Shown here piece by piece: positions 54,906-64,000 of a stretch of 64,000 bases of DNA. The DNA comes from Entomortierella parvispora (Eukaryota > Mortierellomycota > Mortierellomycetes > Mortierellales > Mortierellaceae). The notes beneath the pieces are model-generated. The model searched no databases. It saw only the letters and a list, made by a program, of their open reading frames with translations, and had not been told where the DNA came from. The stretch lies in contig OY752140.1 of assembly GCA_963573315.1 (NCBI GenBank), positions 2,418,001 to 2,482,000 of the forward strand, written 5' to 3'. Positions within the stretch are counted from its first letter, which is position 1; every line of letters begins with the position of its first letter. The translations under genes were made by a program, and so were the position numbers.

Positions 54906-56896
54906 AGTGGCTACCCTCAAACCGAATAATCGCGAGAAGGATCTGGACAAGAGCGTCCTCTCCGATGCCTCCCCAAGATTGGGAGAAAATAAAATACGTT
55001 TTGTCGTCCCTTCTCCCACTCCCGATTATTGTTGAGACATATCTCCTCCCCACTCACCCTATGCGCTTGTGCACATGGTAGGTGTTGGGGGTTGTTAGAT
55101 GCATTATTTGAAACTGTTTTTGCTGATTTTTTTAGCAGAGTTTCAATATGGGGAATGAAGAAGCTCTGAGCCCATCCTCCTCGTCACGCCACCAATTTCT
55201 GCTGCAGAGGGCTGGGACAAAATCTCCCTGTTCAGAGTCAGCCTCTGTGCACTGACGGTAACAGACCAAACCTCGTCGTAGCATGATTTAGTCACTGGTA
55301 GCAAAGATGTGGTCAATGGTACGCCTTTTTTGACACAAGAGAGCTCGCGAGGCATGCGATTCCATTGAATGGTTGGTTCCTTAGGATTCTATATCGTTAC
55401 GGTCTGGTATTGAAAGAGTGATGAGTCCTCTTTTAGTATCTGATGACACCGCGCGAGATCCAGTCAAGAACAGAACAAGAAGTGTCAGATGGAAAGTGAA
55501 GTCCTGCTTCACACTTTCACTCTGTACCTTAAGCCTGCCCCTGGTACCGGTTACAATGAGCTCCCCCCAAGCCTGGAGATATCTCCTGTTCCAGAGATAT
55601 TAGCCCCACATCAAACAAGGGCTCGTCATACTGTGATCGATATTGTCGACGACTTGTGTTCCTTGAATGGAATCCAAGACTGGCAGTCTGTGTCCAATGG
55701 ACGGTAGCGAATATCATTTTGTAATGGACAAAACACACCTCTTTGGCAGATCCATGGCTCAGTAGTGCTACTCTGATAATTCTTTCTGCCAGCTTTACTA
55801 TCAAAGGGTTGGCTTAGCTGTTGTTTGCGTTGTAGGTCGTGTGCATGGTGGTCTTTACAGAAGTTCTCTATGCAATTCCTCCCAGACCAGCGGGGTGGTC
55901 ACGGATAAAGGTTGCAAAATCGGAAGAGAGCTCCAACATCTCTTCCGCGTCGAGAGTTTCTTCATTCTCTAGGGACCAGATCTGATGAAGGAAACGATCG
56001 ACAGGGCGGGAGAGGTTAACCAGGCGCTTTTGAAAAGTCTGCGTCGTAGCCCTGTTGGCGGGTGAACACCGGATAGCTTGCGGTGTCCTAGGCGGTTCGT
56101 ATTCCATTGCGGTATTTTTTGGGATCTCTCGGAGGTCTTCCCAGAACTCGTCATCGGCGATGTCTGCTTAAAGAAGGACAGAGGATCTGAAGGCAGATAG
56201 GCGGGTAACGTTCTGCCTTGGCGTTTGAAGGGGTAACCTGAGGGTCGCTGGCATTTCCATCAACACAGATTGCTCAAGGATTGTAATCCGCTCTGCCATC
56301 TGTGAAGCTCTCCTTAAAGGTGAATAAGTGCATCATGATCAGCGGTGGATAGTGGAGAAGGACATGGGGGAATCAGGAGTGAGATCTTTGCGTTATGATC
56401 CACATATATCTCTCTTTTTTTCTTCCTGTCGCAGAGCTCAGTTGATTCTTCACCAAGACACATAAAAGGCAGAAGAGCTCTTTAACCTTATTGCAAACGA
56501 GGCCATTTGTCGTGGATCACATTTGGATGTCCACTGCTGGGAACTGCCGGATCTCGTCTTTACGAAATACGCGTTTCTCTGGAGACCGGATGCGGAGCGA
56601 TATCGAGAAAGGTCTGGCCGCGAAAGATTACGGATGGAAAGTGATCTAGTCTGGAGAGCAGATGGGCTCGTCAACATTATCGCTGACGGAGGGATCTGTC
56701 TCGGACGGTCTTTGGTTGCTCACAACTGAGAACTGCCCTACAGTTTTCTTTACAAAGCTTGGGCAGGAATGGACAAAGTTAGCGGAGCATGAAGAGGACC
56801 TATCAATCGACAACCTTGTAAATTATCAATAATAAAAAAAGTCGTTTTATTATTCAGTGCTCCCAGCCACGACACCAATCTACCCTGCTAAAATAA
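54906..56896. other. Region with short unrecognised coding-like pieces
   Basis: About 2 kb without a complete gene. Pieces with protein-like composition: 55489-55707 (+), starting MESEVLLHTFTLYLKPAP; 55868-56154 (-), frame DDEFWEDLREIPKN...RFLHQIWSLENEETLD ending GLGGIA; 56478-56729 (+), ANEAICRGSHLDVHCWELPD to a stop at 56727. None is recognised and none has a full start-to-stop structure. They may be exons of a young or decayed gene. Confidence 0.4.
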
Positions 56897-57877
56897 CTAT
56901 GGGCGCGTGTACATGTATCCAGACTGGGCCAGCTTAATAGCGCGCTTGGTGGCCTCATCCAGATCCTCCTTTGGCAGTCCAAGAATGTCATTGTTCAGCT
57001 TGTGTTCAAAGTTTCCGCAACCATCTGGATAGAACATGCGGGCGTACAACAGCTTTCCAAAGCCCATGCGGTTACCAGCAGCAAACTCCTTCTGACCGTC
57101 GGCATAGCGCTGCTTGACATCTTCGTAGCTGATAGTCCAGTCATTCTCGGTCGTACCCGTGACGCGCAAGAGAGAGGCAAACATGTCCTTTTGACTGACC
57201 AAGAAGCTCGAAATGTACACTGACTTGTTCTTGAACTGCTGCAACGTTAGGCTCTTGTCGTTCTCGTTCTCTGGCTTGATGGGCAGACTGAGCAAGGCGG
57301 CAACGGCGCGTCCGCATTGGTCCCAAGTCGAGGTGTTGATCTTGACAGTGCCGTCTCCGTAAAAAGTAGCATGACGCTTCTCTGCGTCAAAGCCAAACAT
57401 GACGGGAGCCGAGCACAGACTGTGCTCGTACCAAAAGTTGCAAGTGAGAATAAGACGATTGAAACAACCCTTGGCATCAATGTAGTCGCGCACCTTCTCC
57501 TGGTTTGCACCGAGATAAGTGTCGCGCTGATACTCCTTCTGGTCTTGATCCGAACCCCACTCGTTGGGCATGATCCAGGGGATGCTTGCAGCGGCAGCAG
57601 CGTCAATGATCTGCATCTGGGTCTCTGGTGGGGCCGTGACAGACATAGTGATGATGAGGGCATCGTGTCCTTTGAGGGCTTCGATGAGGGTCTCTTGTTT
57701 GGTGTAGTCGACCTTGGCAATGGCCACGCCAGCGATGGGCACGTTTGTAGAGTCGTGACGGGTGATGGCGGTCACAGTGTGCTTGCCGGTCGCGAGCAAG
57801 GAAGCGGCGAGGTACTTGCCCAGGTTACCACCGGCACCGACGATGGCGACTTTCTTGATATAGTTCTGTGGGGTCAT
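56897..57877 (-). CDS. NmrA-like NAD(P)-binding oxidoreductase (isoflavone-reductase-like)
   Basis: 326 residues, no introns. The N-terminal Rossmann motif KKVAIVGAGGNLGKYLAASL has the GxxGxxG turn of atypical short-chain dehydrogenases; further family features are GHDALIITMSV, the PNEWGSD loop, and TWDQCGRAVAALL. NmrA/PCBER relatives either reduce small phenolic substrates or act as redox sensors that bind NADP without catalysis. The usual catalytic Lys region is replaced by an unclear stretch (YLGANQEKVRDYIDAKG, where the Lys may be the one in QEK). Substrate unknown. A TATAAATA box lies about 120 bp upstream. Confidence 0.85.
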   Translation of the reverse strand: MTPQNYIKKVAIVGAGGNLGKYLAASLLATGKHTVTAITRHDSTNVPIAGVAIAKVDYTKQETLIEALKGHDALIITMSVTAPPETQMQIIDAAAAASIPWIMPNEWGSDQDQKEYQRDTYLGANQEKVRDYIDAKGCFNRLILTCNFWYEHSLCSAPVMFGFDAEKRHATFYGDGTVKINTSTWDQCGRAVAALLSLPIKPENENDKSLTLQQFKNKSVYISSFLVSQKDMFASLLRVTGTTENDWTISYEDVKQRYADGQKEFAAGNRMGFGKLLYARMFYPDGCGNFEHKLNNDILGLPKEDLDEATKRAIKLAQSGYMYTRP

Positions 57878-57997
57878 TGTTGAGTGAAACGAAGTTACGA
57901 AGTGGGAGGGGGATGGGGGACGGAGTGAGTAAAGAGTTAAGGGAAGAGAGGCGTGGATGAAGAATAACGTCTGGAAAAAGACGCCCGTTTGCCTTCA

Positions 57998-58005
57998 TAT
58001 TTATA
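57998..58005 (-). promoter_or_regulatory. TATA box of the NmrA-like gene
   Basis: TATAAATA on the minus strand, 121 bp upstream of the ATG at 57877, with a C/T-rich transcript leader between them. Confidence 0.5.
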
Positions 58006-58536
58006 CGCGATTTTGTGTTTGCGTCGTTTTATTTTTTTTTTATTTTTTTTTTTTTTCACGAGGCTTATCCCACTTATCCTCGCACGGTCGTAATGATTTG
58101 CGCAACACAAGTTGTCTTCCGTTTGTGTATTTTTCGTGGCCAGAAGCATTAGCCCTTCGAGATCTTGGGATCGTCAAGCGTCTTCCGCAGCAGGTCAAAG
58201 GCAGGGTGAAGCCTTGTTGTGAGTGAGCAGAAGCAATGAAGTGTTCCAACATATGCCCGTCGAACATTGCGCAAAGTAGACAGGAGAGCGTGTCTAGCCC
58301 TTGGATACGGCGCAGCCAAGTAAACGCGTCCACCACTGCGCTGCCAGGAATAGGGTATACCAAACAGCCAAAACCTTTTACCGCTCACTGACTCTTTTGC
58401 AAAAAGAACGTTTTGGTGGCGCAACACCTGTGACGTTCTTTGATGCCTTCATGGCCCCTTAATGAACTGAACAAAAGCATCGCCTTCATGGGCATACCTT
58501 CATGGGCACATCCCAGCAGCCACCACACCTCCCGCA
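58006..58536. other. Divergent intergenic region, NmrA-like gene and SNIP1-type gene
   Basis: 531 bp with T-rich runs at 58028-58056. No gene recognised; the two open frames on the minus strand here lack coding character. Confidence 0.35.
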
Positions 58537-59827
58537 ATGAGTGATGATTTTGGTAGACAGAAGCGCACCAGCTCTCGTTCTCGGTCACGCTCCCCTTCGC
58601 CCGGTCGTCGACGCACTTCGAGTCGTTACTCCAGGTCCAGATCTCCGATACCCCGCAGAAGGTCGCCATCACACTCTCGCTCCCCACACCGTCGTACAGG
58701 AACAAAAACGCAGGGCTATCGCCAGTCTCGATCCAGATCCAGATCTAGATCGCCGCGCAGAGGTCGATATGATTCATCTCCTTCTCGGTCGTACACTAGA
58801 GCAGATCGATCCCCTTCACCATACAGATCGCAAAGACGTCGATCACGGCCGCGTTCACGGTCACGCTCACAAGAAGGATTGACAGGCGATAGTGCACAAA
58901 GCAGAGAGAACAGAGGAGGATCTGGTAGGCGAGGCGATTTTGAACGAGGAGGGCGATTCAACCGCGAGGAAGGTGGCAGAGGTGGTCGTGGCGGTCATGG
59001 CGGTCGAGGACGAGGCCGAGGCGATGGTCCAAGAGTTGAGTCGACGTTTGTAAGCGGAACACATGGTGGAAATAATAATGGGCCCAAAAAACCTGACGTT
59101 TGGGGGGCTACCATGGCGGCTGCCGAGGAGGAGGAGAAGAGTAAAAAACCCGTCATCGCAGAGGAAGATAAGGAAAAACCCAACTTTGGACTTTCGGGAG
59201 CACTGGCAGCAGAGACCAATACGACCGCGAATGGAACTTTATTGAAATACAACGAACCTTCAGAGGCAAAGAAACCTGTGCAAAAGTGGAGACTCTATGT
59301 TTTCAAGGGCGACAAGGAGATTGGTGAGTGTTTTATTCGAATATTTGGTACAAAAAGACCTTACGAACTTTTTTTTTTCTGGCAGCTAATCTTCTCTCTC
59401 TCTCTCCTCCGTATTAGATCTGCTTCATATTCATCGGCAAAGCGCATTCTTGTTTGGAAGAGATCGAAGCGTTGTGGATGTGCCAATAGACCATCCTTCA
59501 TGCTCGAAACAACATGCAGTGCTTCAATTCCGCCAAATAGTAGACACGGATACCCTTGGTCAAACGAAACGGATCACAAAGTAAGAACTTTGTAACCTTT
59601 TAATTACAGCCTGTCCATATTGATCACGTACAAACCCCATATCCTTTTTAAATCATACTCAAATTAGACCTTTTATCATTGATCTGGAATCTGCGAACGG
59701 TACATTTGTGAACGGCACACAAATCCCTCCATCGCGGTACTTTGAACTCAAGATCTCAGATGTACTCAAATTCGGCGCCAGTACCCGAGAATTCGTTCTG
59801 TTACACGAAAGTGCGGATGCAGCTTAA
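58537..59827 (+). CDS. FHA-domain protein SNIP1/Pml1 (RES complex, pre-mRNA splicing)
   Basis: Exons 58537-59323, 59418-59580, 59668-59827; 1110 nt, 369 residues. The N-terminal 115 residues are RS-rich (SRSRSRSPSPGRRR and more), followed by an RGG/GRG stretch (GRGGRGGHGGRGRGRG), both RNA-binding low-complexity types. The C-terminal 150 residues form an FHA domain: KWRLYVFKGDKEIDLLHIH, FLFGRDRSVVDVPIDHPSCSKQHAV (phosphothreonine pocket Arg and Ser), and ESANGTFVNG, VLKFGASTREFVLLH. This layout is that of human SNIP1 and yeast Pml1, which sit in the RES complex retaining unspliced mRNA in the nucleus. The RS region makes it closer to the metazoan form. The gene ends 208 bp from the convergent FIT gene. 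Confidence 0.92.
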
Positions 59828-60035
59828 CAAAATACACATACACTGGCCCAATTCAATTGTCCCCTGATAAAAAAAATCACCATATGTTTTTGGTGTTGCA
59901 ATTGTGGAGGTTGGCACAAAGCGCATTCGACATAAAATTTATAATTTTACGTCTGAGAGAATTGAGTGGGGCCACTATATTGTTGCGATCCATAAATGTC
60001 TAAATATTATAATACTAAATTATGTATAAATACTC

Positions 60036-61148
60036 CTAAAGGACAACGGCCTGGTCGGGCATGGAAGGGAATGGCATGTTCTTGTAGGTGGTTGCATATG
60101 TCCCAAACCAGAAGAGCATTCCAAAGAATAGGCCTGTCAGCTTCTCGGTCAAATGGTGGTAGTACACACTGGTCATCAGTAACATCCACCACCACAGCCC
60201 ACAGATCGCGACAACAGAGATGACAGCGTATCGAGCGCCTGGTCGGTTATCTAAGGCAGTCCATGACTCCGGTACGTTCAAGAAAACGGACAGCTCCTCC
60301 ATCAAGAACAGCCACGCATGGGTCAATAAGAACATATGGCCCGAGATGTCGACTCCTCCTGACCAATGCCCACCTTGGCGCCGACAGTGGTACTGAGACC
60401 AATGACCGTCCACGGAGCAACGTCCTCCTGTCATTACAAAAACACGGTCGAATAAGCCTGGTCCAAAGAACCATTGTGACACAAGCCACCAGTAAAGAGT
60501 TGCCAAAGTCCACCGGATCAATGCCCTTACAATTACGTCAGAGGGAATCCGAGAGTTCGCTTGTGTGCCTCGATCTGGCAGATTGGTGCCTACCATCGAT
60601 GGTACTGACGGATCCTGGTCCTCTGGATGTGATCTGGTTCGCGTCCTTGTAGATGTTGCTGGAAGATCTTCTTGAGGTCGCTGTACATTGAGTTCAGCTC
60701 CATCCCGCTGGAGTGACGACTGCTGCTTGACCAAGGCTTTGCCGAATACGACTGCAAGGTAAATCAAGAAGACGATCGAGGTCCAGCCCCAGCCATTCTT
60801 GACAAAGAGCATGTTCAAAATATTTCTCTTGTTTGAAAAATAGCTAGGCCGGTCTCCGCCAATGAATCCAAAAACTGACCCAAGCAGCAGAGTTACTGGA
60901 AAGATAAAGCAAAGAAATTGGTGCGGCAGTAACAAGGATGTAACGACAGAGGACCAAGGCCCCGGAGTGGTCGAAGCCGGAGTCTGAGTGAGTTCTTGGA
61001 GGGTTGCATGGGGGATGACTGGAGAGTCCGGGGCGCGGTCTCGAGACCTCGTGGAAGAACTGGCAGATGACGTGAATTGAGAGTTAAAGTCATTATTAAA
61101 AGAAGGCGACGCCGACGGCTGTTTTCGGTGGTGTATTGTCGGCTCCAT
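60036..61148 (-). CDS. FIT-family protein (fat storage-inducing transmembrane, Scs3-like)
   Basis: 370 residues from MEPTIHHRK; an in-frame ATG at 61226 would add 26 residues, and no family argument decides. Endoplasmic-reticulum lipid phosphatase-like protein that supports lipid-droplet budding. About six membrane segments are visible (for example FLCFIFPVTLLLGSVFGFIGG, WTSIVFLIYLAVVFGKAL, LIRWTLATLYWWLV, YAVISVVAICGLWWWMLLM, LTGLFFGMLFWFGTYATTY). The family signature GGVDISGHMFLLTHAWLFL carries one catalytic His and SVYYHHLTEKLTG the second. It also has a cysteine/glycine loop (GGRCSVDGHWSQYHC). A long disordered N-terminus and a charged loop between membrane segments are fungal additions. 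No introns. Confidence 0.88.
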   Translation of the reverse strand: MEPTIHHRKQPSASPSFNNDFNSQFTSSASSSTRSRDRAPDSPVIPHATLQELTQTPASTTPGPWSSVVTSLLLPHQFLCFIFPVTLLLGSVFGFIGGDRPSYFSNKRNILNMLFVKNGWGWTSIVFLIYLAVVFGKALVKQQSSLQRDGAELNVQRPQEDLPATSTRTRTRSHPEDQDPSVPSMVGTNLPDRGTQANSRIPSDVIVRALIRWTLATLYWWLVSQWFFGPGLFDRVFVMTGGRCSVDGHWSQYHCRRQGGHWSGGVDISGHMFLLTHAWLFLMEELSVFLNVPESWTALDNRPGARYAVISVVAICGLWWWMLLMTSVYYHHLTEKLTGLFFGMLFWFGTYATTYKNMPFPSMPDQAVVL

Positions 61149-61346
61149 GGTGTCTGGTGGAGTGAATGAAAATGAAGATGGGGTAGATGAAGCAACTGCA
61201 AAACGTGTTTGTGACTGCTTTAGCACATGCTTGCGATGAGAAAACGTGGCCTGGCCTGCGTGCGTTTGCTTGGAACATTTTGAGCTCCAACAGAGGCCGA
61301 TCGGGACATCTTTACGTCGCCTTTCATTTATTTACTAGGGGTGCTG

Positions 61347-63602
61347 TTATCCGAGTCGGCCGGCATGGTACTCTTGATTATCAAACAGCGAGGCTTGAAT
61401 GGTCTTACCGTCAAAATGTCTACCGTTTAGCTGTGCTGCTGCCGACCGTGCATCTAATCAACGTTGTGGAGAAAACGTCAGATTTTGACGAAAAAGGGAA
61501 CTTTCGTCGAAGCATGGTCTTCTTGAGGTCGACCACGGCTACAATACGCAACACCAAACATAGAAACTTACCAACCGGGGAGACAAACTGAATAAAGATC
61601 CGCAATAGCCTCTCCGTTGGGTTCAGAGGCATCAACTGCACTCGGAGAACTGGTCCATACTTGCTGCACTCCTCTTTAAATTCCTCCTCCAATTGGTCGT
61701 CTACATCAGCAGGCGTGGCTTCGTATTGTAACCGCACAACATTCGACTCTCCAACTCCAGAAGACGATGCCACTGCTGGTGAAGGGGGCAGGATGCCACC
61801 ACTACGAGCGAGACTCTGCATAACCATATAACGTTGATTTCCACTGATACTCATGTTCTCCTCTGAAGCCACAGATTCTCGGTCTCCATTGCCCGTACCA
61901 GAGCTTTGACCTAGGGCTACGAGCCGCTGTGCTGTGGAAGCAGCCGTTGCTGTAGCTCTTGCTAACACTAGCAAATTTGGCAATATCATCAATTACTATT
62001 GAGTTTTTAGCAATGACATTGAGCGGACAAAATCAAGCGGTTCACTTACGAGCGGGGTTCACAGGCGCTGCTCCAGTCATCGAGACCATCCCTACTCTTG
62101 ACGGGTGGATTCCTGCTGCTGCTGCGGCTGTCGACTGAGCTGTTGGGGCTACCACTGGCATATGCTCCAAGGCTTTCATACCTTCCGGGAGTGGTCCTCC
62201 CACCATAGCTTTGCACACACCGAGCGCCTGATCCAGAACCTTGAATCCCTTCATAGCCTCAACTAAAGCATCAATATCGGTGGCAGTTTTGTATTGAACA
62301 TAGCTAAAAGGGCAAGGTGTCTGTTAGTCCTACCCGGTCTGCAGTTCAGTCTCCAGATGCTCAAGGGACGTTTACTTTGATAGCTCCTGCTACTTACCCA
62401 AATCCCCGGTGTTGACGCGTAACTGGATCTGGCTATTTAAATATGGAATATACCGTTAGATATAAAGATTGGCGTTGCTCGAGAGCCATTGAGCCACAAA
62501 CGACCTTTACCAAAAGCACGCATTGCTCCACTGTTCCAAATGACTCAAAAATCTCTTTGAGTGCAGTCTCCGAGATAGGTGCCCCAACATTCGCTACATA
62601 AATTCGATTCTCTGGAGGGGGAGGCATATCTGTAGCAAGTCAAAACAAAGGGTTAGACACTGGAGTGAGGCAGATTACGTCTCCTCGATCAGGTACACTC
62701 GTTTCATTACCATTGACGGCACTAGCATCATAGTTCTTCGGCCTGCCAATTTTCAAATGTCGTCCAACTACCTCCACAGAGTCGGAGGCTTGAACAGCCA
62801 AGATCGCAGCCTCAGGTAATTCATATTCGACAAAGCAGAATCCTCTGTGCTTGGAGGTTCCCGGGTCCGATTTTAAGACAAGCTCTTTGATAACACCGAA
62901 TCGCCCCAGCTTCTGTCGAACGTCATCCTCGGTAGCTTCAAAGGATATTGAGCCCACGTAGACTCTGCACAATGACTTTCGTTGTTCCGAAACATTAGCA
63001 ACGGCGAGTGAAGGCTCGGGCTCGGTTGCTGAGGCGAGAACTCCTGCTTTGAACAGCTACAACATGAAGAAAAAGGCATAAAATTCGTTAAAAGGCTATA
63101 TGCCATGGTTAACAGTAGACAACGGTCCGACCATACCTCATCTTGAATTTCTCTTGCATATTGCTTGGCGCGCTCCAGAGCCTTCGATTGTGATGCAGTT
63201 AATCCTGTTACCGGATCCTTTGGCTCCTCGCCCTCTTCTTTCTTCTCGTCTGCGGTAGAAACGTATTTGGCAATTAGTATTTGTGGAAGACAAAGAATAT
63301 CAGACTGCCCTTTCCATGGGAGGAAGATGGGTGATCCTACCTTGAACTTGATTCATTACAACATCTAATGCCTCTGTTCCATTAGAAGCAGGTTCGCTGG
63401 TTGACATGCTCTCATTGTTGTGATCCTGATCCACGCGTGCCTTCTTTGCGGTTGGAGTCGTACTTGAATCAGCGTCGACAGCATTCTGTGGGGTGGAAAC
63501 TGAACTGCTCACTGCTGAATCTTCCGTATGCCTGTTATCCAAGTCATTGGGTCGTTTGAGTGTGTTTGATGCAGCAGTTGCTGTTGGTGAGCCTTCGTCC
63601 AT
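61347..63602 (-). CDS. PUF60-type poly(U)-binding splicing factor (RRM-RRM-UHM)
   Basis: Exons in gene order: 63602-63341, 63249-63137, 63056-62711, 62629-62511, 62432-62398, 62303-62050, 61961-61572, 61453-61347; 1626 nt, 541 residues. It binds U-rich tracts near 3' splice sites with U2AF. RRM1 (about 145-220) has CRVYVGSISFEATEDDVRQ and HRGFCFVEYELPEAA; RRM2 has NRIYVANVGAPISETALKE, and HRGFGYVQY formed across two joins; the C-terminal UHM has NVVRLQYEATPADVDDQLEE and DARSAAAQLNGRHFDGKTI. The Arg-x-Phe motif of a UHM appears as GRHFDG. The 35-nt exon (62432-62398) is needed to complete RNP1 of RRM2. Start chosen at MDEGSPTATA; the frame is open further up. Confidence 0.9.
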
Positions 63603-64000
63603 GGTTTCTGGGATGTCGCTATCAGGGGCGAGGAAAAGATGTGAAATGTAAACCCAGAATGTGACGTGCAAGCAGATCAGTTTTAGAGTCGCCATCGGAT
63701 CAATTTGACCTGATCCGATCTAATTGCCTTTGCCTCCTCTCCTTTACCGCCATGCTTCGCCATTCCAGGACTATCTTTGCCACTCTCCCAAGGCCATGCT
63801 ACAGCCTCTCGCCTCTTGCTCCTCATGTAATGGCGGACAATTCTCTACCAACATGCAATTTGACATTTAAATTGAAAGAGACGACTCACACCGTGCTTGC
63901 AACCTGCGGTAGTTTCCACCGGCAACGCTGAGGACCACGCTGCCATTCATGGTGCAAGACCGAGCTTTTAAAACAAACGTACTGCAGATTCGCAAGGGCT
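63603..64000. other. Upstream region of the PUF60-type gene
   Basis: 398 bp to the window edge. On the minus strand an ATG at 63950 opens 19 codons to a donor-like GTGTGAGT (63891), which might be the first exon of another transcript, but no second exon could be matched. Otherwise no gene seen. Confidence 0.3.

Noticed and set aside
63891-63950. Short exon-like frame on the minus strand as a first exon of the PUF60-type gene
   Set aside because: It ends in a plausible donor, but no acceptor gives a PUF60-like extension, and the internal ATG at 63602 is a good start.

Overview
The window is a piece of nuclear DNA from a filamentous fungus. Genes are dense, carry many short spliceosomal introns (about 70-115 bp, GT-AG with one GC-AG), and include fungal-type architectures: an adenylate cyclase with RA, LRR, PP2C-like and cyclase domains, PAN2, and a Skt5-like Sel1-repeat protein. 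Chromodomain Ty3/gypsy elements, a DUF1766/T5orf172-type protein and the general style suggest an early-diverging lineage such as Mortierellomycotina/Mucoromycota. That assignment is inference, not proven here.

Positions 1-20205 are a nested graveyard, and partly a live nest, of LTR retrotransposons. An intact Ty3/gypsy element (family 1; gag 2655-4118, pol about 4119-8851) lies between a 647-bp LTR (1873-2519) and a 1043-bp LTR (8949-9991). The size difference is almost exactly three spliceosomal introns, present in the 3' LTR and precisely absent from the 5' LTR. To the left is a nearly identical but truncated gag-pol copy (1-1872) that ends exactly at an LTR boundary. To the right the LTR abuts a second, chromodomain-bearing gag-pol (10062-14621), two truncated chromodomain pol fragments (about 15225-15620 and 17175-18962), solo LTRs with target-site duplications, and an unusual series of T-rich-loop hairpins.

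From 20227 to about 63600 the window is single-copy gene space. In order: mitochondrial GatB (-), universal stress protein (+), homeodomain factor (-), Sel1-repeat protein (-), SKP1 (-), adenylate cyclase (-, 10 exons), PHD/F-box protein (+), UPF1 RNA helicase (-, 8 exons), eIF2D (+), ATP synthase subunit e (-), PAN2 deadenylase (+, 16 exons), an unidentified protein (-), a SIM/zinc/T5orf172 protein (+), a degraded region (54906-56896), an NmrA-like oxidoreductase (-), an SNIP1/Pml1-type FHA protein (+), a FIT-family lipid-droplet protein (-) and a PUF60-type splicing factor (-).

Functionally the gene block is rich in RNA biology: UPF1 and eIF2D share a 285-bp divergent promoter, and PAN2, SNIP1 and PUF60 follow. 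cAMP signalling (adenylate cyclase) and SCF ubiquitin ligase parts (SKP1, PHD/F-box) are also present. Exon models were built by hand: splice sites were chosen so that reading phase is kept and the product matches the family. For GatB, the stress protein, adenylate cyclase, UPF1, eIF2D, PAN2, the T5orf172 protein, SNIP1 and PUF60 the summed coding lengths are exact multiples of three.
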